Part shown: one piece after another, positions 1-5,358 of the stretch
Position numbering within the stretch: position 1 is the first letter of the stretch
Layout: the number at the start of each line of letters is the position of its first letter
Source of the DNA: an uncultured Phycisphaerales bacterium
Lineage (GTDB): Bacteria > Planctomycetota > Phycisphaerae > WQYP01
Assembly: GCA_937901265.1 (NCBI GenBank)
Contig: CALCHA010000011.1
Span: 1 to 7,097 of the forward strand
Direction: 5' to 3'
Length of the DNA stretch: 7,097 bases
Position numbers and translations under genes: made by a program
The notes under the pieces: model-generated
Database searches by the model: none
The model's input: only the letters and a program-made list of their open reading frames with translations
What the model was told of the DNA's origin: nothing

Positions 1-296
1 CGTTCATGACGATCGCGTGGTATGGGCATTTGAAGTATGAAAAGACGGCATTGTGGGTCGTCGTCATGGTGTCGTGGGGGATTGCGTTTTTTGAGTATTG
101 TTTCCAGGTGCCGGCGAATCGGCTGGGGAACGAGGGCGGGTTGTCCGCGGCGCAGTTGAAGATTCTGCAGGAGGCGATCACGCTGATCGTGTTCGCGGTG
201 TTTTCGATGACCTACCTGGGGGAGAAGTTCAAGTGGCAGTATGGGGTGGGCTTTGTGCTGGTGATGGCGGCGGTGTTTGTGGTGTACTGCTTGTGA
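1..296 (+). CDS. DUF486 / DMT-family small membrane protein, 5'-truncated by the window edge
   Basis: This is a small hydrophobic inner-membrane protein of the DUF486 (DMT, drug/metabolite-transporter-like) family; no substrate is established for the family. Recognition rests on the family-typical stretches FMTIAWYGHLKY near the start, then WGIAFFEYCFQVPANRLG, then AAQLKILQEAIT, and a hydrophobic C-terminus ending VVYCL. At least three membrane helices are visible. An ATG exists at position 6, but the codon before it encodes Phe in frame, and family members usually carry about 10-13 hydrophobic residues before FMT.AWYGHLK. I therefore read that Met as internal and the gene as starting left of the window; full length is probably about 110 residues against about 98 visible. 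The stop is TGA at 294-296. It converges on the AsmA-like gene with a 27-base gap and no recognisable terminator. The family call is confident; any transport function is unproven. Confidence 0.9.
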   Translation, partial: FMTIAWYGHLKYEKTALWVVVMVSWGIAFFEYCFQVPANRLGNEGGLSAAQLKILQEAITLIVFAVFSMTYLGEKFKWQYGVGFVLVMAAVFVVYCL

Positions 297-323
297 GCAG
301 GTGCGGGCCCGGGGGGCGTGGCG

Positions 324-1175
324 TCACTTCTTTTTGAGGAGGCTGTCGAGGCCTTTGATTTGGGTGGCGGCACCGAGGGGGTTTTTGAGCAGGTCGGGGT
401 TGTTGAGAAGTTTGGCAGCGTCGGGGAGGTATTTGGAGACATCGCCGAGGCCCTTGCGGAGGGCGGGAGGAAGTTGCGGGTTGGTGGCGATTTGGGTGGC
501 GACCTGTTCGAGGATGCGTGCGGTGAGGTCGGCGACTTTCATGAGGCGGCCGTCGGGATCGGTGGGGTGGTCCATTTCGATAGGCTGCAGTTTCAAGGTC
601 TGTTGCACGCCGAAGCCGGAGGCGATGACGGTGACGTTGGTGAGGCGCAGTTTGGCGATGTCGAGCTGTTTGCTTTTGCCGGCCTGGCCGCTGCCGGTGG
701 TGGCGGCGGTGTCGGCAGCCTGCTGGTGGGTGAAGGCGAGGATGTCGGCGAGGTTGTTCTTCAGGCCATTTTGTTCGAGGGTGAGGGTGAGGCCATCGAT
801 TTCGATGTCATGGACGATGAGGGTGTTGGAGAGGAGGGAGGAGGGCTGGACGGAGATGACGGTTTTGGGAACCTGGACGAAGTTGGCGCTGGTGAAGCCG
901 GCGGGGTTGTGGATGTCGAGGCCGTTGAGGGTGAGGGTGCCGGAGAGCTGGAGTTTGGCGGAGGCGAGGGCGGTGGTCTGGCCGGTGGAGTTGGCGGCGG
1001 CGGCTTGAACTTTGGAGCGGATGATGCCATCGATGGAGAAATAGAGGATCACGAGGGCGAGCAGGATGAGGAGGAAGAGGCCCAGGAGCGTGCGGAGGAT
1101 CCAGCGGCCGGCGCCTGCCTTTTTTGGAGCGGGTGTGGGTGAGGGGGGGGCGGGGGTGGGAGGCTGGAGGGTCAT
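324..1175 (-). CDS. Membrane-anchored AsmA-like protein
   Basis: This 283-residue protein is predicted to be anchored in the inner membrane with most of its chain in the periplasm. Residues 1-20 form a short proline-rich cytoplasmic tail, residues about 26-47 are one strong transmembrane helix (ILRTLLGLFLLILLALVILY), and residues 50-283 are soluble. The stretch around residues 70-150 has the alternating beta pattern of AsmA/DUF748-type proteins: a TLTLNGLDIHNPAGF segment, then VQVPKTVISVQ, SLLSNTLIVHDIEIDGL and NLADIL. AsmA-family proteins are linked to outer-membrane lipid and LPS homeostasis; that role here is inference from similarity. It is far shorter than E. coli AsmA (about 600 residues), which is normal for this short subgroup. 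The start at 1175 is supported by an AGGAG seven bases upstream. It lies 55 bases downstream of the glycosyltransferase gene and is probably the last gene of the operon. The first codons contain a run of eight C on the coding strand. The C-terminus ends in LLKKK. Confidence 0.75.
   Translation of the reverse strand: MTLQPPTPAPPSPTPAPKKAGAGRWILRTLLGLFLLILLALVILYFSIDGIIRSKVQAAAANSTGQTTALASAKLQLSGTLTLNGLDIHNPAGFTSANFVQVPKTVISVQPSSLLSNTLIVHDIEIDGLTLTLEQNGLKNNLADILAFTHQQAADTAATTGSGQAGKSKQLDIAKLRLTNVTVIASGFGVQQTLKLQPIEMDHPTDPDGRLMKVADLTARILEQVATQIATNPQLPPALRKGLGDVSKYLPDAAKLLNNPDLLKNPLGAATQIKGLDSLLKKK
1131..1160 (+). other. G-run cluster (G-quadruplex-type motif) and G8 tract at the 5' end of the AsmA-like gene
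   Basis: The + strand carries five runs of three or more G in 30 bases: 1131-1133, 1137-1139, 1143-1150, 1152-1156 and 1158-1160, separated by loops of one to three bases. This fits the usual intramolecular quadruplex pattern. The motif lies in the template strand of the minus-strand AsmA-like gene, where it encodes the proline-rich N-terminal tail. The G8 run (C8 in the coding strand) is also a homopolymer of a length that can slip. Whether either property matters in the cell is unknown; proline codons in a GC-rich genome would produce this by default. Confidence 0.45.
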
Positions 1176-1182
1176 GGGGAGG

Positions 1183-1187
1183 CTCCT
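1183..1187 (-). promoter_or_regulatory. Ribosome binding site of the AsmA-like gene
   Basis: A perfect AGGAG (minus strand) lies seven bases before the ATG at 1175. This is close to the ideal Shine-Dalgarno spacing and fixes the start codon. It is the clearest Shine-Dalgarno sequence in the minus-strand operon. Confidence 0.7.
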
Positions 1188-1230
1188 GGTTGGGGGTCAT
1201 GGAAAATGTAGCAGGGTGGGGGTGACGGGA

Positions 1231-2712
1231 TCAATTGCCCGGGGCGGGCGGCATGGGCAGCGTGACGTCCGCGGCCGGGGTATTGGGGGGAAGGGGGCGG
1301 CCATCATCGAAGAGGACGACGCGGAAACCGGCGGCATGGGCGCGGGCGATATCGTCGGGGGTGGGGAGGCGATCGAAGGCGAGGTAGGGGGTGAAGAACA
1401 TGGTTTCGATGAAGGCAGGGTCATTGAAGAGGGCGGCCGGCGCTGGGCCGAGGCGTTGGGGGAGGGCTTTGAGTTGGGCGGTGTAGGCGTCGCGTTCGGG
1501 GCGTTCTTCTTCGGGGCGGACGCGGTGAATGAGGGGGAGGACCGGGAGCGCGAGCAGGAGGAAGAGGGTGACGATTTTGAGGGTTCGCCAGGCGCCGACG
1601 GCGGGGCGGTCGTAGAGCCACCACCAGAAGACGCCGCTGATGATGAAGAGGGCGGGGGCGGCGGGGAGGACGTAGCCGCCCATTTTGGTGGCGGCGAGGG
1701 AATAGAAGAGGTAGGGGAGAAGGAACCAGGCGGCGAGGGGTGCGCTGTGGGGGATGCGGCTTTTGCGGAAGAGGCCGATGGCGAAGGCGACGAGGGGGAT
1801 GTAGGCGATGGGGGAGAAGAAGTTGCCGATGTTGCCGAGGTGGGAGTACCAGGGGCCATGGTGGCCTTCGAGGACTTCGAAGAAGTGGCGGGCGTTGTAG
1901 GTTTCTTCCGCGCGGGCGATGGCGGGCCACTGGGCGCGGGTGTAGCCGCGCCAGGAGAGGAACATGGCGGCGGCGAGGAGGAGGGCGAGGGCGAGGTGGG
2001 GGAGTGCGCGTTTCCACTGGTCGCGGCGGAGAAAGAGGGCCCAGACGGCGACGATGAGGAGGGCGGGGTACCACTTGGTGAGGAGCGCCAGGCCGACGAC
2101 GAGTCCGACGGCGAGCGCGCGGCCCCAGCCGGGCTTGCGGCTGTGCCAGAGGCCCAGGGCGATACCGAGCTCCACCAGGAAGAAGAAGAGGGTGTCCACG
2201 TGGTCGGTGGAAAAGCGGCCGGCGGCCTGGGCGACGAGGACGCCGGTGACGGCGTGAAGCCAGGCGGCGATGAGCCCGACGCGCGGGCTGTAGAGGGTCT
2301 TTCCGATCCAGAAGGTGAGGGCGATGGCGGCGGTGGAGAGGAGGAGGCTGGGGAGGCGGAGGGCGAAGACGTTGACGCCGAAGAGGGCCATGCTGGCGGC
2401 AAGTTCCCAGAGGGTGAGGGGGGGCTTGTGGAGCCAGATGTCGGTGCGTTGCCAGTCGGAGCGATCGACGGCAAAGAGGCCTGGGGGATAGAGGGTGGGT
2501 TCGAGGGGATGGGCGATGAGGTTTTTGGCAACGAGTGCGTGGTAGCGCTCATCCCAGTGGCTGAGATAGGGGTGGGAGGCGGAAATGAGTTTGAGGGCGA
2601 GGGAGAGCAGGAGGAGGGCGGTGAGGGCGAGGCGTGTTTTGCGGGAACGCAGCGCGGTGAAGAAGGCGGTGGTTCCGGCGGTCATCACGAGGAAAAAGGC
2701 GGTCAGGACCAT
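1231..2712 (-). CDS. GT-C family glycosyltransferase, ArnT/PMT-like (GT39/GT83 type)
   Basis: This 493-residue polytopic inner-membrane enzyme is predicted to move a sugar from a polyprenyl-phosphate donor to a periplasmic acceptor. Hydrophobic segments cover roughly residues 2-20, 27-45, 103-140, 143-160, 172-190, 198-230, 238-253, 298-315, 325-342, 348-366 and 378-396. The first loop after the second hydrophobic segment has HWDERYHALVAKNL (D54, E55), matching the acidic first-loop motif of GT-C enzymes. HKPPL follows at 95-99 (ArnT-like N/HKPPL), then STDHVDTLFFF at 168-178, TKWYPALL at 212-219 and TKMGGYVLPAAPAL at 342-355, which resembles the ArnT K.P.Y.LP..PAL motif. The last 95 residues form a small soluble domain. 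ATG 2712 is the first in-frame start, with an in-frame TGA six bases upstream; no good Shine-Dalgarno sequence is visible. Its position just after kdsA suggests lipid A or LPS core as acceptor, but donor and acceptor cannot be read from sequence. Confidence 0.85.
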   Translation of the reverse strand: MVLTAFFLVMTAGTTAFFTALRSRKTRLALTALLLLSLALKLISASHPYLSHWDERYHALVAKNLIAHPLEPTLYPPGLFAVDRSDWQRTDIWLHKPPLTLWELAASMALFGVNVFALRLPSLLLSTAAIALTFWIGKTLYSPRVGLIAAWLHAVTGVLVAQAAGRFSTDHVDTLFFFLVELGIALGLWHSRKPGWGRALAVGLVVGLALLTKWYPALLIVAVWALFLRRDQWKRALPHLALALLLAAAMFLSWRGYTRAQWPAIARAEETYNARHFFEVLEGHHGPWYSHLGNIGNFFSPIAYIPLVAFAIGLFRKSRIPHSAPLAAWFLLPYLFYSLAATKMGGYVLPAAPALFIISGVFWWWLYDRPAVGAWRTLKIVTLFLLLALPVLPLIHRVRPEEERPERDAYTAQLKALPQRLGPAPAALFNDPAFIETMFFTPYLAFDRLPTPDDIARAHAAGFRVVLFDDGRPLPPNTPAADVTLPMPPAPGN

Positions 2713-2788
2713 CGGTCACCCGGGTGCATCGCGGGGCGCGGTTGGAGAAGGTTCATGGGTTCCCTTGCCTGTAGGTGAGGGGCGGGGG

Positions 2789-3619
2789 TCACTGGTGGCG
2801 GCGGAGGACGTCACGGATGGCGAGGCATTGTTCGAGGAGCGCGGGGAGATCGGCGAGGGGGAGGATGGTGGCGGCATCGGAGGGGGATTTTTCGGGGGTG
2901 GGGTGAACTTCGATGAAGAGGCCATTGGCACCGGCGGCGGTGGCAGCGCGGGCGAGCAGGGGAACGAACTGGCGTTGGCCTGCGGTGGCGTGGCCGAGGC
3001 CGCCGGGGAGTTGGGTGGAGTGGGTGGCGTCCATGAGCACGGGGGTATGTCCGCCGAGGGATTGCATTTGGGGGATGGCGGTCATGTCGTTGACGAGGCG
3101 GTTGTAGCCGAAGAAGGTGCCGCGCTCGGTGAGCAGGACGTGGGGGTTGCCGGTGGAGCGGACTTTTTCGACGGCGTTGCCCATTTCCCAGGGGGCCATG
3201 AACTGGCCTTTTTTGACATTGACGGGTTTGCCGGTGTTTCCGGCGGCGAGGAGAAGGTCGGTCTGGCGGCAGAGGAAGGCGGGGATCTGGAGGAGGTCGA
3301 CGGCGGCGGCGGCGGGTGCGCACTGGTGGGACTCGTGGACATCGGTGACGACGGGCATGCCGGTGCGGCGGCCGACCTCCTGGAGGATGGCGAGGCCTTC
3401 ATCGATGCCGGTGCCGCGGTGGCTGGTGGCGCTGGAGCGGTTGGCCTTGTCGAAGCTGGCTTTGAAGACGCAGGGGAGTTTGAGGGCGGCGCAGGTTTCC
3501 TGAACCTTTCCGGCGATATCGAGGCAGAGCTGGAGGCTCTCGATGACGCAGGGGCCGGCGAGGAGGAGAAAGTCGTCAGCGGGGTTCCAGCGGAGGGAGC
3601 CGAGGGGAATCTGGGGCAT
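2789..3619 (-). CDS. kdsA: 3-deoxy-D-manno-octulosonate 8-phosphate synthase (KDO-8-P synthase, EC 2.5.1.55), metal-dependent class
   Basis: This cytoplasmic enzyme condenses phosphoenolpyruvate with D-arabinose 5-phosphate to give KDO-8-phosphate, the precursor of the KDO sugar that links lipid A to the LPS core. The protein has 276 residues, about the usual length (E. coli has 284), and an intact TIM-barrel pattern. The signature KASFDKANRSS sits at residues 53-63, TDVHE at 92-96, QIPAFLCRQTDLL at 111-123, NVKKGQFMAPWEMGN at 134-148 and FIEVHPTPEKSPSD at 235-248. Cys24 in AGPCVIES, His200 in DATHS, Glu237 and Asp248 match the four metal ligands of the Aquifex aeolicus type enzyme. E. coli KdsA has Asn in place of the Cys and needs no metal. 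The start at 3619 has AAAGGA nine bases upstream. It lies 36 bases after the membrane-protein gene and 76 bases before the glycosyltransferase gene. The other KDO genes (kdsB, kdsC, kdsD, waaA) are not in the window. Confidence 0.96.
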   Translation of the reverse strand: MPQIPLGSLRWNPADDFLLLAGPCVIESLQLCLDIAGKVQETCAALKLPCVFKASFDKANRSSATSHRGTGIDEGLAILQEVGRRTGMPVVTDVHESHQCAPAAAAVDLLQIPAFLCRQTDLLLAAGNTGKPVNVKKGQFMAPWEMGNAVEKVRSTGNPHVLLTERGTFFGYNRLVNDMTAIPQMQSLGGHTPVLMDATHSTQLPGGLGHATAGQRQFVPLLARAATAAGANGLFIEVHPTPEKSPSDAATILPLADLPALLEQCLAIRDVLRRHQ

Positions 3620-3655
3620 GGGGGGAAGTCCTTTGTGGAAGGGGAAATCGCAGGG

Positions 3656-4228
3656 TCAGCCATTGATCTGGAGGACGGTGTACATGAGGCGGACGTAGGC
3701 CCCGAGGCAGGCGAGGCCCAGGGCGAGCATGAAGATGAGGAGGGCGAGGCTCTGGAACCAGACCATGAAGAAGAGGGAGATCATGGAGAGGCTGATGGCG
3801 GCCATGGTGAGGATCATGGAGATCATGAACCAGCGGCGGATGGTGACGATCTGCTGCCTGGCGTGGTCCATGGCGCCGAGGTCCATGAAGTTGAGGTTTT
3901 TGAAGATGGGGTTACGGTTGGCGGAGTTCTGGTCGCGCTGCACATTGTCCACGAACTCGGGCCATTTCTGGTTGACGAAGAGGGTGCGGAAAGGCTCGAC
4001 GACGAAGGTGCGGGGGTCGCCCATGAGGTTGGTGGCGATGACTTCGAGCTGGCTGTTGAGGGCCTGGAGGCGGAAGAGGACGACGGCGGCGAGGAAGCCG
4101 AAGGCGCCGGCGACGGCCTGGGCGATGGTGGAGTAGCTGTAGTAGAAGACGCTGGGGTCGATGAGGTGGTCGCTGGTGAAGGCATCGCCGAGGAGACTGC
4201 TGAGAGTGACCCACTGAGCCGTTGCCAT
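3656..4228 (-). CDS. Membrane protein of unknown function (three predicted helices)
   Basis: I do not recognise this 190-residue protein. It has one transmembrane helix at about residues 33-53 (a YSTIAQAVAGAFGFLAAVVLF segment, split here as YSTIAQAV and GAFGFLAAVVLF). A hydrophilic middle section of about 80 residues (54-131) follows, with helical character, including LQALNSQLEVIATNLMGD and FVNQKWPEFVDNVQRDQ. A closely spaced helical hairpin completes it at about 133-157 and 159-184, and the protein ends LMYTVLQING. There is no signal peptide cleavage site and no catalytic motif. The middle section could lie in the cytoplasm or periplasm; basic residues flanking the second helix (RR at 131-132) favour a cytoplasmic middle and an outside N-terminus. 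The ATG at 4228 has AAAGGA only four bases upstream, slightly close but acceptable. It is the first gene of the probable kdsA operon, 36 bases ahead of kdsA, so an envelope role is plausible by association only. Confidence 0.75.
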   Translation of the reverse strand: MATAQWVTLSSLLGDAFTSDHLIDPSVFYYSYSTIAQAVAGAFGFLAAVVLFRLQALNSQLEVIATNLMGDPRTFVVEPFRTLFVNQKWPEFVDNVQRDQNSANRNPIFKNLNFMDLGAMDHARQQIVTIRRWFMISMILTMAAISLSMISLFFMVWFQSLALLIFMLALGLACLGAYVRLMYTVLQING

Positions 4229-4280
4229 GTGTTCCTTTGAGAAGAGGGGGATGGGACGTTGTTGCGAATCTTACCGGAAT

Positions 4281-4313
4281 GGGGGGGAGGGGGGATAGGG
4301 CGCGGGAGGGGGG
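4281..4313 (+). other. G-run cluster (G-quadruplex-type motif) upstream of the kdsA operon
   Basis: The + strand has five runs of three or more G in 33 bases: 4281-4287, 4289-4294, 4298-4300, 4304-4306 and 4308-4313, with loops of one to three bases. It lies 53 bases upstream of the first start codon of the minus-strand operon, on that operon's template strand, and could affect initiation or early elongation. In this G-skewed DNA it could also be chance. Outside coding sequence, no codon bias explains it, which makes it slightly more notable than the cluster at 1131-1160. Confidence 0.5.
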
Positions 4314-4390
4314 CGATCGCATTCTCGGGCCGTCAGGCAGTCCGCGCTGGCAGGGGACGGAAATGTGCTTGTTGGAGGGTCCAGACTTAA

Positions 4391-4540
4391 GCACGAAGTG
4401 ACGAAGGACCCACGAAGTTCACGAAGAGGTTTGCCAGAGCTTGGCCACGTTTTTCTGAAAGCGTTGCATGGCTGGAGGTGCTGTGCGGTTTGGGGTCGAC
4501 GCCTTCGTGGGCTTCGTTCCTTGGTTTCTTCGTGTTTTTT
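4391..4540. repeat. Imperfect inverted repeat built of CACGAAG heptamers (likely dispersed intergenic repeat)
   Basis: The left arm (about 4391-4430) has CACGAAG at 4392-4398, 4411-4417 and 4420-4426, plus a variant GACGAAG at 4400-4406. The right arm (about 4501-4540) has the reverse complement CTTCGTG at 4503-4509 and 4528-4534, plus the variant CTTCGTT at 4512-4518. The arms could pair imperfectly around a centre of about 75 bases. From general knowledge, elements of this look recur between genes in planctomycete, verrucomicrobial and related genomes. They give spurious translations of the HEATKDTKK or LRGLRSLVSSCF kind, and such strings do appear here (for example KHEVTKDPRSSRR). No target-site duplication or transposase is visible, so the mode of spread cannot be told from a single copy. 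Confidence 0.7.
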
Positions 4541-4629
4541 CCGACGTCGTTGTTGGGTGCGCATCGGTGGCGGGGACCCATAATTTTGGGCTTCTCAGGC
4601 GCGTGGGATCGCTGGGGGAAGAAAAGCAG

Positions 4630-4647
4630 AAAGTCCCCAAAGTCCCC
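4630..4647 (+). repeat. Two tandem copies of AAAGTCCCC
   Basis: The nonamer AAAGTCCCC occurs at 4630-4638 and again at 4639-4647, with no spacer, 48 bases before the preferred start of the MshK-like gene. It could be an operator half-site pair, a small slippage duplication, or part of the repeat-rich intergenic DNA. The CCCCAG at its right end (4644-4649) can pair with CTGGGG at 4612-4617, giving a six-base stem with a long loop. Nothing in the sequence decides between these readings. Confidence 0.5.
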
Positions 4648-4694
4648 AGTCCGGAATCCCGATGTTTCACCGGGTATTTTACACCGAGCGCCAC

Positions 4695-5321
4695 ATGTCC
4701 GCAGACGCCGTCAGCCGCAAAGCACGCAAGCAACGCCAGCGGGCAGCCATTTTGAGCTGCCTGACCGTGGCGATGGGGCTGCTGTTTCTGCGTGCGTACC
4801 TGCAGATGGCGGCGAAGCCGGCGACGGCGGCACCGCTGACGGACAGCGCGGCGGACGGAGCGTCGACCCCGGAAACGGGGTCTGAGAGTGCCGATGCCCG
4901 GCTGGCGCTGTCGCGGGAATTGTGGAAGCGACTGCGCAAGGTGGGCGGGGCGGCGCCGGCGGCCGTATTCACTTTTGACCGCGCGTATTACCCGCTGGAT
5001 CCCAATCGTCCGCGTCCGGTGCCCGTGGAATCGCCACAGGCGACGGCGGTGCAGACGCCGCAGTTGCCCGTTTATGACGAGGCGGCGGCGCGGCGGGCGC
5101 ATATGGCGGCGGTGCATGACCAGGCACGGAACCTGGTGGTGCGTTCAACGTTTGTCAACACGGGTGCCCACCCGGTGGCGGTCGTGAACGATCGCATTCT
5201 CAGCGTGGGGGACCGGATCGACGGTTTTGAAATTACCGCGATTCGGGCACGTGAAGTCGAATTCAGGAAAGAGGATGTAACCCTCACCTCAAAGATGGTC
5301 GATATGCCGCGTGGGCAATGA
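4695..5321 (+). CDS. MshK/PilP/GspC-like pilus or type II secretion accessory protein
   Basis: This 208-residue protein is predicted to be anchored in the inner membrane by one N-terminal helix, with a periplasmic C-terminal domain. A basic patch (RKARKQRQR, residues 9-17) precedes the helix at about 18-37. A low-complexity Ala/Pro/Thr linker and a helical segment (LSRELWKRLRKV, 72-83) follow, then FDRAYYPLDPNRP (94-106), which recalls the DPTRP-type motif of MshK/PilP proteins. The last 50 residues read AVVNDRILSVGDRIDGFEITAI with following beta strands. This matches the small beta domain of MshK, PilP, GspB and GspC that contacts the secretin or its neighbours. The secretin gene begins 37 bases downstream, which fits that role. 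The start at 4695 is chosen because the basic patch and helix then sit near the N-terminus; an in-frame ATG at 4662 would add 11 residues. Neither start has a strong Shine-Dalgarno sequence. The exact family is uncertain because these proteins diverge fast. Confidence 0.7.
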   Translation: MSADAVSRKARKQRQRAAILSCLTVAMGLLFLRAYLQMAAKPATAAPLTDSAADGASTPETGSESADARLALSRELWKRLRKVGGAAPAAVFTFDRAYYPLDPNRPRPVPVESPQATAVQTPQLPVYDEAAARRAHMAAVHDQARNLVVRSTFVNTGAHPVAVVNDRILSVGDRIDGFEITAIRAREVEFRKEDVTLTSKMVDMPRGQ

Positions 5322-5345
5322 CGATCCGTCGCCCCACTCACCTTC

Positions 5346-5351
5346 AAGGAG
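5346..5351 (+). promoter_or_regulatory. Ribosome binding site of the secretin gene
   Basis: AAGGAG lies seven bases before the ATG at 5359. It is the best Shine-Dalgarno match on the plus strand and confirms the secretin start, which falls beyond the end of the preceding gene (stop at 5319-5321). Confidence 0.8.
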
Positions 5352-5358
5352 CCTTCCC

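Larger units (their letters stand above)
4229..4694. other. Divergent intergenic region
   Basis: This 466-base stretch lies between the divergent membrane-protein gene and the MshK-like gene, so promoters for both directions should be here. It holds, from left to right, a G-run cluster (4281-4313), a CACGAAG-based imperfect inverted repeat (4391-4540) and a duplicated AAAGTCCCC (4630-4647). I found no promoter I would defend. TAAGAT on the minus strand (4273-4268) and CATAAT on the plus strand (4579-4584) are -10-like, but neither has a fitting -35 box at normal spacing. Short open frames here follow the repeat and show no sign of coding. Confidence 0.6.

Noticed and set aside
6..296. ATG at position 6 as the true start of the DUF486 protein
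   Set aside because: The frame is open to the left edge, the preceding codon is Phe, and the family motif FMT.AWYGHLK puts this Met inside the first helix.
297..323. CGGGCCCG palindrome between the two convergent genes as a bidirectional terminator
   Set aside because: The palindrome has no loop bases and no T-tract on either side.
1066..2778. A 570-codon Gly/Glu-rich open frame on the + strand
   Set aside because: It lies antisense to the glycosyltransferase and AsmA-like genes. Its composition is the shadow of C-ending codons on the other strand, with no domain-like pattern.
2585..4240. A 551-codon acidic Gly-rich open frame on the + strand
   Set aside because: It is antisense to kdsA and the membrane-protein gene, both of which have convincing protein signatures. 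It is an artefact of G-rich composition.
4268..4296. Sigma-70 promoter for the kdsA operon using TAAGAT on the minus strand
   Set aside because: No -35-like hexamer lies 16-18 bases upstream; that stretch is only C-rich on the minus strand.
4365..4583. A short + strand open frame (72 codons) in the intergenic region
   Set aside because: It translates the CACGAAG repeat (KHEVTKDPRSSRR and LRGLRSLVSSCF strings), a typical spurious repeat-derived product.
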